Assembly: GCA_004297555.1 (NCBI GenBank)
Contig: SCSV01000059.1
Span: forward strand, 1-13,276
Direction of reading: 5' to 3'
Length of the DNA: 13,276 nucleotides
Source: Salinibacterium sp.
GTDB taxonomy: Bacteria > Actinomycetota > Actinomycetes > Actinomycetales > Microbacteriaceae
A program made the position numbers and the translations under genes. Shown piece after piece: positions 1 to 5,615 of this stretch; within the stretch, counting starts at the first letter, position 1, and each line of letters begins with the position of its first letter. Below the pieces are notes generated by a model. It did no database searches, was not told where the DNA came from, and saw only the letters and a program-made list of their open reading frames with translations.

Positions 1-1
1 A

Positions 2-430
2 GCTCGACGCAATCAGGCGAACACGATCCTCAAAGAGGTGCGTTTCCGGCTGAAGATCGACACACACGACTACGAAACCAAGCGCAAGCGCGCCGAGGGC
101 TTCCTCGCCGCCGGAGACAAGGTCAAAGCCATGATCCTGTTCCGCGGTCGTGAGCAGTCCCGCCCCGAGCAGGGTGTGCGCTTGCTCCAAAGATTTGCCG
201 AGGATGTCGCGGAGTTCGGTTCGGTTGAATCGACGCCGATGATCGATGGCCGCAACATGGTCATGGTGATCGGACCGCACAAGACCAAGGCAGCGGCGAA
301 AGCCGAGGCGGATGCCCGCAAGGTCGCGAGCAAACCGGCCCGGGCCGCAGAAGAAGTAGTAGAAGAAGTAGCGGCGGAAAAGCCAGCCGCCGCACCGAAG
401 GTCACCAAGAAAGAGGTTAAGGATGCCTAA
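2..430 (+). CDS. infC: Translation initiation factor IF-3, C-terminal part (5' end outside window)
   Basis: The frame is open from the first complete codon at 2, so the gene begins upstream; 142 residues are visible. It begins in the IF3 linker (RRNQANTILKEVRF) and continues through the C-terminal domain (KIDTHDYETK, FLAAGDKVK, FRGREQSRPEQG, MVMVIGP). This domain binds the 30S platform, keeps 50S subunits away and checks the start codon-anticodon pair. Compared with the E. coli protein, which stops soon after the equivalent of MVMVIGP, this one has a low-complexity Ala/Glu/Lys-rich tail of about 55 residues; such tails are common in actinobacteria. The tail contains a 12-nt tandem DNA repeat, listed separately. 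The stop overlaps the start of rpmI by 8 nt, indicating co-transcription and probable translational coupling. A GTG at 38 is internal, because homology continues upstream of it. Confidence 0.95.
   Translation, partial: ARRNQANTILKEVRFRLKIDTHDYETKRKRAEGFLAAGDKVKAMILFRGREQSRPEQGVRLLQRFAEDVAEFGSVESTPMIDGRNMVMVIGPHKTKAAAKAEADARKVASKPARAAEEVVEEVAAEKPAAAPKVTKKEVKDA
349..372 (+). repeat. 12-nt tandem duplication in the infC tail
   Basis: AGAAGAAGTAGT at 349-360 is followed at once by AGAAGAAGTAGC at 361-372, two copies differing only at the last base. It is read as Glu-Glu-Val-Val-Glu-Glu-Val-Ala. The GAA and GTA codons are poor in GC compared with surrounding codon choice, so the block looks like a slippage product in a weakly constrained tail. 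Confidence 0.8.
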
Positions 431-617
431 GCAAAAGACACACTCCGGCACCAAGAAGCGCTTCAAGCTCACCGGCACCGGCAAGGTCATGAAGCAGCAG
501 GCTGGTATGCGCCACAACCTGGAAGTGAAGAGCGGCAAGAAGAAGCGCGCTCTGAACCAGGAGCAGGTGCTCGCTCCGGCAGACGCCAAGGTCATCAAGA
601 AGCTTCTCGGTAAGTAA
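423..617 (+). CDS. rpmI: 50S ribosomal protein L35 (bL35)
   Basis: This is a 64-residue, very basic protein with the L35 signature MPKQKTHSGTKKRFKLTG at the N-terminus and the RHNLEVKSGKKKR segment after it. L35 is a small component of the large subunit that binds 23S rRNA. Length and sequence are normal for the family. The ATG at 423 lies within the last codons of infC and is preceded by AAGAGG (411-416) with a 6-nt spacer, a good ribosome binding site. The order infC-rpmI-rplT is one of the most conserved in bacteria. L35 and L20 are assembled together, and this operon is often autoregulated, but no L20-binding structure is evident in the visible part. Confidence 0.97.
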   Translation: MPKQKTHSGTKKRFKLTGTGKVMKQQAGMRHNLEVKSGKKKRALNQEQVLAPADAKVIKKLLGK

Positions 618-635
618 GGGTCAGGACACAGAAAA

Positions 636-1022
636 ATGGCAAGAGTAAAGAGGGCAGTCAACGCCCACAAGAAGCGTCGCGTCATCCTCGAGCGCGCATC
701 CGGTTACCGCGGTCAGCGTTCGCGCCTCTACCGCAAGGCCAAGGAGCAGGTCACCCACTCGCTCGTCTACGCGTACCGCGACCGTCGTGCCCGCAAGGGT
801 GACTTCCGCCGCCTGTGGATCCAGCGCATCAACGCGGCATCGCGTGCGAACGGCCTCACCTACAACCGCCTCATCCAGGGACTCAACCTGGCCGGCGTTG
901 AGGTCGACCGTCGCATCCTCGCGGACCTCGCTGTCACCGAGCCGGCCACGTTCGCGGCACTGGTAGCGACTGCAAAGGCTGCGCTTCCGAAGGACACGAG
1001 TGCTCCCCGCACCGCTGCCTAA
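636..1022 (+). CDS. rplT: 50S ribosomal protein L20 (bL20)
   Basis: This is a 128-residue basic protein. The N-terminal MARVKRAVNAHKKRR and the ASGYRGQRSRLYRKAKEQV segment form the long RNA-binding extension. The C-terminal globular part is recognisable in RDRRARKGDFRRLWIQRINAA, NGLTYNRLIQGL and DRRILADLAV. L20 binds 23S rRNA early and is needed for assembly of the large subunit. A short Ala/Pro-rich tail ends the protein. It lies 18 nt after rpmI; AGGA at 623-626, 9 nt before the ATG, is the likely ribosome binding site. In many bacteria L20 represses its own operon, but nothing in this window demonstrates that here. Confidence 0.97.
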   Translation: MARVKRAVNAHKKRRVILERASGYRGQRSRLYRKAKEQVTHSLVYAYRDRRARKGDFRRLWIQRINAASRANGLTYNRLIQGLNLAGVEVDRRILADLAVTEPATFAALVATAKAALPKDTSAPRTAA

Positions 1023-1024
1023 TT

Positions 1025-1046
1025 CCGACCTCGCAGGCTCGGTCGG
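1025..1046 (+). other. Inverted repeat just after rplT
   Basis: CCGACC (1025-1030) and GGTCGG (1041-1046) form a perfect 6-bp stem with a 10-nt loop, starting 3 nt after the rplT stop. There is no U-tract, so it is not a canonical intrinsic terminator. It could protect the 3' end of the ribosomal protein transcript or be a weak terminator. Confidence 0.4.
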
Positions 1047-1059
1047 CGCTGGCGTCGCA

Positions 1060-1076
1060 GGATTGCTGTGCAATCC
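1060..1076 (+). other. Inverted repeat over an alternative GTG start
   Basis: GGATTG (1060-1065) and CAATCC (1071-1076) form a perfect 6-bp stem with loop CTGTG. The loop contains GTG at 1068, an in-frame alternative start for the downstream methyltransferase, and the 5' arm overlaps its AGGA ribosome binding site (1059-1062). If formed, the hairpin would hide that start. Confidence 0.4.
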
Positions 1077-1100
1077 CCAAAGCTCCAGCGCGCTGTCGGC

Positions 1101-1904
1101 ATGATCGACAATCCGCGCTCACACCGTGTGCGCGCAGTGGCAAAACTTGCCAGGAGAGACGCCCGGTCTGAGACCGGGCTCTTTCTTTTGGAGGGGCCGC
1201 AAGCCGTCGCAGAAGCTCTAACGTTCCGCCCCGAGCTACTCGTCGAACTGTTCGCCACCCCCACTGCGCTCGAGCGCCGACCCGATATCGCGCAGAAAGC
1301 GAAAGACGCCGACATCGTCGTCGAGTTCGGCACCGAGCAGGTTCTCGACAACATGGCCGACACGGTCGCGCCCCAGGGCATCGTGGCCGTCTGCCGGCAG
1401 TTTCCCGCGGCGTTGAAAGACATCCTGAGCGCCAAGCCCAAACTAATCGCCATTCTCGAGGAGGTGCGCGACCCGGGCAACGCGGGCACAATCATCCGGG
1501 CGGCGGATGCTGCGGGAGCGGATGCAGTGATCCTCACCGGGCGCAGCGTCGACCTGTACAACCCCAAAGTCGTTCGGGCGACGACCGGCTCGCTCTTCCA
1601 TATTCCGGTCGCGATCGACCTCGACCTGGAGTCGGTCGCCGAGAAGACCAAGGCTGCTGGACTGCAGGTGATCGCCGCGGACATCAAGGGCGCCGACCTG
1701 CTGGCCGCCCGCAAGGCCGGTGCGCTTGCGAGTCCCACCGCGTGGCTGTTCGGCAACGAAGCCCGCGGGCTGAGCGATGAGCACTACGCCCTCGCCGACT
1801 GGGTGATCACCGTGCCCATCTACGGCCACGCCGAGTCGATGAATCTGGCGACCGCCGCGTCGGTGTGCCTCTACGAGAGCGCGTTCGCGCAACGCTCGGC
1901 ATAG
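1101..1904 (+). CDS. TrmH/SpoU-family RNA 2'-O-ribose methyltransferase
   Basis: This SPOUT-class enzyme transfers a methyl group from S-adenosylmethionine to a ribose 2'-OH of RNA; relatives act on 23S rRNA or tRNA and the exact target cannot be read here. From the ATG at 1101 it is 267 residues. The N-terminal substrate-binding part has the family pattern NPRSHRVRAVAKLARR...TGLFLLEGPQAV. The catalytic domain shows motif 1 (NAGTIIRAADAAGADAVIL, near residue 127), motif 2 (FGNEARGLS, near 217) and the knot motif 3 (VPIYGHAESMNLATAASV, near 238). I chose ATG 1101 because NPRS is the usual N-terminal block. GTG 1068 is a rival that has AGGA 5 nt upstream and would add 11 residues. Codons 15-30 are rich in rare codons and contain an intrinsic terminator. 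Location between rplT and pheS is common in actinobacteria. Confidence 0.88.
   Translation: MIDNPRSHRVRAVAKLARRDARSETGLFLLEGPQAVAEALTFRPELLVELFATPTALERRPDIAQKAKDADIVVEFGTEQVLDNMADTVAPQGIVAVCRQFPAALKDILSAKPKLIAILEEVRDPGNAGTIIRAADAAGADAVILTGRSVDLYNPKVVRATTGSLFHIPVAIDLDLESVAEKTKAAGLQVIAADIKGADLLAARKAGALASPTAWLFGNEARGLSDEHYALADWVITVPIYGHAESMNLATAASVCLYESAFAQRSA
1138..1152 (+). other. Small perfect hairpin upstream of the intragenic terminator
   Basis: TGGCAA (1138-1143), loop AAC, TTGCCA (1147-1152): a perfect 6-bp stem with a 3-nt loop, ending 8 nt before the terminator stem at 1161. It lies within the methyltransferase coding sequence, covering the codons for A-K-L-A. Confidence 0.5.
1161..1189 (+). 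terminator. Strong intrinsic terminator inside the methyltransferase coding region
   Basis: The arms GCCCGGTC (1161-1168) and GACCGGGC (1172-1179) pair perfectly over 8 bp (seven of them G-C or C-G) around the loop TGA, followed directly by TCTTTCTTTT (1180-1189). This is the only stem followed by a T-rich tract that I found in the window. It sits at codons 21-30 of the methyltransferase gene. It may end transcription of infC-rpmI-rplT, or act as an attenuator that is kept open when ribosomes translate the methyltransferase. Activity as a terminator is inferred from structure only. Confidence 0.7.
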
Positions 1905-1905
1905 C

Positions 1906-1920
1906 TAAACTCGTTGCTTG
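1906..1920 (+). promoter_or_regulatory. Probable -10 element of a leaderless pheST promoter
   Basis: TAAACT (1906-1911) fits the actinobacterial -10 pattern TANNNT. Initiation 7-9 nt downstream would fall on the pheS GTG at 1920, where no Shine-Dalgarno sequence is present. This agrees with a leaderless transcript, which is frequent in actinobacteria. No convincing -35 box is seen. Confidence 0.5.
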
Positions 1921-2960
1921 TGTCAGACCCCACCTCGATCTCCGAGCCCATAGTCGCCGAAGCGACGGATGCCGCCCTCGCAGCGATCTCATCCGCGACG
2001 ACCATGAACGAGCTCAAGTCGGTTCGTGCAAGTCACGCGGGGGAGTCGTCACCACTGGCCCGGCTCAATGCCCAATTGAAGGATGTCCCCGCCGCCGAGC
2101 GCGCTGCCGCCGGCAAACTCGTGGGCCAAGCGCGAGCGCGAGTGACCCAGGCGATCGCGGAGCGCGAGGCCGAGTTGTCCGTCGCCGAGGAGGCCGAGCG
2201 CCTGGCCGGTGAAGCAGTGGATGTCACGGCGGTGGCGTCGCGCTGGAACAAGGGGGCACGGCATCCACTCAACCTGCTCATGGAGCAGATGAGCGACATC
2301 TTCATCGGCATGGGCTGGGAGGTTGCGGAGGGCCCCGAGCTCGAGAACGAGTGGTTCAACTTCGACGCGATGAACTTCGACGAGGACCACCCTGCGCGAG
2401 CCATGCAAGACACGTTCTTCATCGAGCCTGCCGAGAAGCACCTCATCCTGCGCACGCACACGAGTCCGGTGCAGATCCGCTCGCTGCTCGAGCGGCCGCT
2501 GCCGGTCTACGTCGTCGCGCCGGGGAAGGTGTTCCGCACCGACGAACTCGATGCCACGCACACGCCGGTGTTCCACCAGATCGAGGGCCTCGCCATCGAC
2601 AAGGGCCTCACGATGGCGCATCTGCGCGGCACCCTCGAACACCTCGCTCGTGCGATGTTCGGCGCCGACGCGCAGATCCGACTGCGCCCCAACTACTTTC
2701 CGTTCACCGAGCCGAGCGCCGAGATGGATGTCTGGCAGCCGAACGCCAAGGGCGGCGCGCGCTGGGTGGAGTGGGGCGGATGCGGCATGGTCAACGCCAA
2801 CGTGCTTCGTGCGGCCGGCATCGACCCCGAGGAATATCAGGGCTTCGCCTTTGGAATGGGAATCGAGCGCACTCTGCAATTCCGCAACGACATGAACGAC
2901 ATGCGCGACATGGTCGAGGGCGACATCCGCTTCTCCCAGCAGTTCGGGATGGTGGTATGA
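1920..2960 (+). CDS. pheS: Phenylalanine--tRNA ligase alpha subunit
   Basis: This is the catalytic subunit of the alpha2-beta2 class II synthetase that activates phenylalanine with ATP and charges tRNA-Phe in the cytoplasm. From GTG 1920 it is 346 residues, normal for the family. The N-terminal 90-100 residues are an Ala/Glu/Arg-rich coiled-coil arm that contacts tRNA. The catalytic core follows, with FNFDAMNFDEDHPAR (near 150), the motif 2 region FRTDELDATHTPVFHQIEG (near 205), RLRPNYFPFTEPSAEMDVW, GGCGMVNANVL and motif 3 GFAFGMGIERT (near 308). A TTG at 1914 is also in frame; GTG 1920 gives the more usual N-terminus (S-D-P...). The end overlaps pheT, so the two subunits should be translationally coupled. 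The gene starts 15 nt after the methyltransferase stop and probably also has its own promoter. Confidence 0.96.
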   Translation: MSDPTSISEPIVAEATDAALAAISSATTMNELKSVRASHAGESSPLARLNAQLKDVPAAERAAAGKLVGQARARVTQAIAEREAELSVAEEAERLAGEAVDVTAVASRWNKGARHPLNLLMEQMSDIFIGMGWEVAEGPELENEWFNFDAMNFDEDHPARAMQDTFFIEPAEKHLILRTHTSPVQIRSLLERPLPVYVVAPGKVFRTDELDATHTPVFHQIEGLAIDKGLTMAHLRGTLEHLARAMFGADAQIRLRPNYFPFTEPSAEMDVWQPNAKGGARWVEWGGCGMVNANVLRAAGIDPEEYQGFAFGMGIERTLQFRNDMNDMRDMVEGDIRFSQQFGMVV

Positions 2961-5449
2961 TGCGCGTACCGATCAGTTGGCTGAGCGAGTTCGTCGACGT
3001 CGCCCCCGATGTCACGCACGAGCAAGTGCACGCCGCCCTCGTCAAGGTGGGCTTCGAAGAGGAAGACGTTCACGGCTTCGAGCTCTCCGGCCCCATCGTC
3101 GTCGGGCAAGTGCTCGAGTTCGTCGAAAAGGAGCAGTCCAACGGCAAGACGATCCGCTGGTGCCAGGTGGATGTCGGCGAGGCAGAGCCGCGCGGAATCG
3201 TTTGCGGCGCTCACAACTTCGAGGTCGGCGACAAGGTCGTTGTGTCGCTGCCCGGCGCGATCCTGCCCGGCCCGTTCCCGATCGCCGCGCGCAAGACGTA
3301 CGGTCACGTCTCCGACGGCATGATCGCCTCCGCGCGCGAACTCGGACTCGGCGACGAGCACGCGGGCATCCTGCGCCTGGTGACCCTCGGCCTCGATCCT
3401 GAGGTGGGCACGGATGCGATCAGCCTGCTTGGCCTGGACGACTTCGCTGTCGAGATCAACGTCACCCCCGACCGCGGCTACGCCTTCTCGATCCGCGGGG
3501 TTGCTCGCGAGTACGCGACCTCGACGGGCGCGGCATTCACTGACCCGGCCGCTGTCGAACCGGCCAAGGCGACCGGCTTCTCGGTCACCATCGGCGATCG
3601 TGCGCCGATCCGCGATCGCGTCGGCGCGAGCGTCTTCGTCTCGCGAGTAGTGCGCGGAGTGGATGCGACCCGGCCTACGCCGCCCTGGATGGTGTCTCGG
3701 CTCGCGCTCGCGGGCATCCGCTCGATCTCGCTCGTCGTGGACGTCACCAACTATGTGATGCTCGAGCTCGGGCAGCCGATCCATGCCTATGACCTGGATC
3801 GCGTCGCGGGCGGCCTCGTGGTGCGCCGCGCGAAGGCGGGGGAGAAGCTCACCACCCTCGACGGCAAAGAGCGCGCGCTGAACGAGGAAGACCTCGTGAT
3901 CGCCGACGATTCCGGCGCGATCGGGCTCGCCGGCGTCATGGGCGGGGCCTCGACCGAGATCGGCGCAGCGTCGACCCACGTACTCATTGAGGCGGCCAAC
4001 TTCGAGCCCGTGTCGATCGCTCGCACCGCTCGCCGGCACAAGCTGCCGAGCGAGGCGAGCCGCAGGTTCGAGCGCGGGGTGGACCCGGCCGTGGCCGCAG
4101 TCGCCGCCGCTCGCGTCGTCTCCCTGCTCGAAGAGTTGGGCGGCGGCAGCGCAGAGGCGCTCGGCTCGTTCTTCGACGAGTCGGTCGCTCCCGCTCCCAT
4201 TGACCTGCCCGAGAAGCACGTCGAGAACATCGTCGGCTTCGCCTACTCGGCGGATGAGATTACAGGTGCGCTCGAAGCGATCGGCGCGACCGTGGAAGTC
4301 TCCGGTGACGGCTGGCGCGTGACCCCGCCGACCTGGCGCCCCGACCTCACCGACAAGACCACCCTCGTCGAAGAGGTTGCCCGCATTGTCGGCTACGAGC
4401 ACATCCCCTCGGTGCTGCCCATCGCCCCGCCCGGTCGCGGGCTCACGCGAGAGCAGCGCCTTCGCCGCGCCGCGGCCAACAGCCTCGCGTTTGCCGGGCT
4501 CACCGAGGTGCTCGCCTACCCATTCGTTTCGACCGCCAGCAATGACCTCTTCGGCTCGGCCGAGGCGGGCACTGTGCCGGCCATGAAACTCGCGAACCCG
4601 CTCGACCCGGATGCCGCACTCATGCGCACCTCGCTCTGGCCCGGCCTGATCGCCGCGGCCCGTCGCAACCTGTCCCGCGGGCTCACGGACCTCGCGTTGT
4701 TCGAGGTCGGGGTCGTGTTCCGCCCGGTCGCGGGGGAGAAGTATGGGAGCGGTCCGTTGCCGCTCGGCACCGTGCGGCCCGCCGACGAGGAGCTGGCGGC
4801 GCTTCGCGCGAGCATCCCGCCACAGCCCTGGCATGTCGGCGCTCTGTTCCTCGGCGACGGGATTCTGAAGCAGCCCGCGCAGGCAGCCGTAGCCAGCGGT
4901 CTCGCAGACGCGCTCGACGCAGCGCGCCAGTTGGCGGCAAGTGTCGGCGCGCGTATCGAGATCGCGAGCGGCTCGCATCAGGCGCTGCATCCCGGTCGCA
5001 CCGCGGAGATTCGCGTTGGCGAAAACCTGATCGGTTACGCGGGCGAATTGCTCCCCTCGGTCGCGGCCGACCTCGACCTGCCGCGCGTCGTGGCGCTGCT
5101 CGAACTCGACCTCGACGCGCTTGTGGCGGGCGCGAGCACCGAGGTCACGACGAGTGCGATCGCTGGATTGCCCGCTGCGACTCAAGACCTGTCACTCGTG
5201 GTGCCTGAGGACGTGCCCGCGGGGGAACTTCTCGACATCCTCATCCAGGGTGCGGGCGAACTGCTCGAGCACGCGCGACTCGTCGACGACTACCGCGGCA
5301 CGGGCATCCCCGAGGGCAGCAAGTCGCTGACCTTCGCGCTGCGGTTCCGCGCCGCCGACCGCACGCTCACGGCGGCGGAGGCGAGCGAGGCGAAGCAGGC
5401 GGCGGTTGCGCTCGCGGCCGATCGCGTCGGAGCGAAGCTCCGCGAATAG
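2957..5449 (+). CDS. pheT: Phenylalanine--tRNA ligase beta subunit
   Basis: This is the large structural and editing subunit of PheRS, 830 residues, the usual length in actinobacteria. Domains in order: N-terminal RVPISWLSEFV; an OB-fold tRNA-binding domain at about 40-160 (VGQVLEFV, CGAHNFEVGD, SDGMIAS); a B3/4 editing domain at about 220-395 that hydrolyses mischarged Tyr-tRNA-Phe; a B5 domain at about 415-485 (TPPTWRPDLT, EEVARIVGYEHIPSVLP); a catalytic-like core; and a C-terminal ferredoxin-like anticodon-binding (FDX-ACB) domain at about 735-830 (LPAATQDLSLVV, DDYRGTGIPEGSKSLTFALRFRA). Two adjacent ATG codons are possible. The one at 2957 overlaps pheS by the ATGA tetranucleotide; the one at 2960 gives the common MRVP N-terminus. 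The long open frame extending upstream of 2957 is an out-of-frame reading of pheS. Confidence 0.96.
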   Translation: MMRVPISWLSEFVDVAPDVTHEQVHAALVKVGFEEEDVHGFELSGPIVVGQVLEFVEKEQSNGKTIRWCQVDVGEAEPRGIVCGAHNFEVGDKVVVSLPGAILPGPFPIAARKTYGHVSDGMIASARELGLGDEHAGILRLVTLGLDPEVGTDAISLLGLDDFAVEINVTPDRGYAFSIRGVAREYATSTGAAFTDPAAVEPAKATGFSVTIGDRAPIRDRVGASVFVSRVVRGVDATRPTPPWMVSRLALAGIRSISLVVDVTNYVMLELGQPIHAYDLDRVAGGLVVRRAKAGEKLTTLDGKERALNEEDLVIADDSGAIGLAGVMGGASTEIGAASTHVLIEAANFEPVSIARTARRHKLPSEASRRFERGVDPAVAAVAAARVVSLLEELGGGSAEALGSFFDESVAPAPIDLPEKHVENIVGFAYSADEITGALEAIGATVEVSGDGWRVTPPTWRPDLTDKTTLVEEVARIVGYEHIPSVLPIAPPGRGLTREQRLRRAAANSLAFAGLTEVLAYPFVSTASNDLFGSAEAGTVPAMKLANPLDPDAALMRTSLWPGLIAAARRNLSRGLTDLALFEVGVVFRPVAGEKYGSGPLPLGTVRPADEELAALRASIPPQPWHVGALFLGDGILKQPAQAAVASGLADALDAARQLAASVGARIEIASGSHQALHPGRTAEIRVGENLIGYAGELLPSVAADLDLPRVVALLELDLDALVAGASTEVTTSAIAGLPAATQDLSLVVPEDVPAGELLDILIQGAGELLEHARLVDDYRGTGIPEGSKSLTFALRFRAADRTLTAAEASEAKQAAVALAADRVGAKLRE
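5428..5442 (+). terminator. Hairpin at the 3' end of pheT, possible non-canonical terminator
   Basis: CGGAGC (5428-5433), loop GAA, GCTCCG (5437-5442): a perfect 6-bp stem closed by the very stable GCGAAGC mini-hairpin, ending 4 nt before the pheT stop codon. It is followed by no U-tract. It may end or stabilise the pheST transcript, but it may equally be a coding coincidence. Confidence 0.3.
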
Positions 5450-5484
5450 GCACAGTGGCGACGATTCGCGAGTGACCTCTGTAG

Positions 5485-5497
5485 TACGCTGCTTACG
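5485..5497 (+). promoter_or_regulatory. Probable -10 element of the arg operon promoter
   Basis: TACGCT (5485-5490) matches TANNNT and is separated by six bases from a GTG at 5497. Transcription would therefore start on or next to that GTG, giving a leaderless leader-peptide ORF. No convincing -35 box and no ARG-box-like palindrome are visible in 5450-5496. Confidence 0.5.
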
Positions 5498-5574
5498 TGA
5501 CCGGTACCCACAGCATTCGCGACAGCCTCGAGCTGCGCGTGCTGTCGCGCCGCCGTTCCGACGAGCGACGATAG
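5497..5574 (+). CDS. Putative Arg-rich leader peptide of the arg operon
   Basis: This is a 25-codon ORF from GTG 5497 to TAG 5572-5574, ending 94 nt before argC. The peptide begins VTGTHSIRDS and ends LSRRRSDERR. Seven of 25 codons are Arg (positions 8, 14, 18, 19, 20, 24, 25), including three in a row (CGC CGC CGT) and two CGA codons directly before the stop. There is no Shine-Dalgarno sequence, but a -10-like box lies six bases upstream, so it would be translated from a leaderless mRNA. Position in front of an arginine biosynthesis operon, and Arg codons clustered before the stop and next to hairpins, suggest a sensor of arginyl-tRNA supply, comparable in logic to trp, leu or his leaders. 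Caveat: other frames of this GC-rich stretch also encode many Arg residues. I do not recall a named family for it; conservation in relatives would decide. Confidence 0.6.
   Translation: MTGTHSIRDSLELRVLSRRRSDERR
5535..5550 (+). promoter_or_regulatory. Hairpin within the leader ORF
   Basis: GCGCG (5535-5539), loop TGCTGT, CGCGC (5546-5550): a 5-bp all-GC stem covering leader codons 13-18, up to the first of the three consecutive Arg codons. It could pause RNA polymerase or be opened by the translating ribosome. Confidence 0.35.
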
Positions 5575-5583
5575 GCGTCGTTT
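5563..5583 (+). promoter_or_regulatory. Hairpin with the leader stop codon in its loop
   Basis: GAGCGACG (5563-5570) pairs with CGTCGTTT (5576-5583) over 8 bp (six Watson-Crick, two G-U), with loop ATAGG holding most of the TAG stop. The 5' arm includes the two terminal CGA Arg codons. GCGAC (5565-5569) can instead pair with GTCGC at 5544-5548, so the two foldings exclude each other, as attenuators require. Confidence 0.4.
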
Positions 5584-5589
5584 CGCGAT

Positions 5590-5615
5590 CCAGCCGGCTT
5601 CGTGCCTAAGGCTGG
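5590..5615 (+). promoter_or_regulatory. Bulged hairpin between leader ORF and argC
   Basis: CCAGCCGGC (5590-5598) pairs with GCC (5604-5606) and GGCTGG (5610-5615), with loop TTCGT and a TAA bulge, nine base pairs in all. GGCT at 5610-5613 can alternatively pair with AGCC at 5619-5622. There is no U-tract after it. It is a candidate terminator or translation-blocking element of the leader. Confidence 0.4.

Noticed and set aside
38..40. GTG at 38 as the start of infC
   Set aside because: IF3 homology (RRNQANTILKE) continues upstream in the same frame to the window edge, so this codon is internal.
2351..2956. In-frame N-terminal extension of pheT by about 200 codons
   Set aside because: It reads pheS out of frame and is Arg/His-rich low-complexity sequence. 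The PheT fold starts at RVPISWL, right at the ATG codons 2957 and 2960.
2837..5185. A 782-codon open frame on the minus strand opposite pheT
   Set aside because: It mirrors pheT codon structure in GC-rich DNA. The translation is Arg/Asp/Gly-rich without recognisable domains, while pheT on the + strand has clear homology throughout.
5450..5500. ArgR operator (ARG box) before argC
   Set aside because: No AT-rich imperfect palindrome of the ARG-box type could be found in the promoter region.
5406..5609. A 67-codon + strand ORF across the end of pheT and the leader region
   Set aside because: It begins inside pheT out of frame, has no ribosome binding site and no recognisable sequence. Its Arg content shows how Arg-rich random frames are here, which is used as a caveat for the leader ORF.
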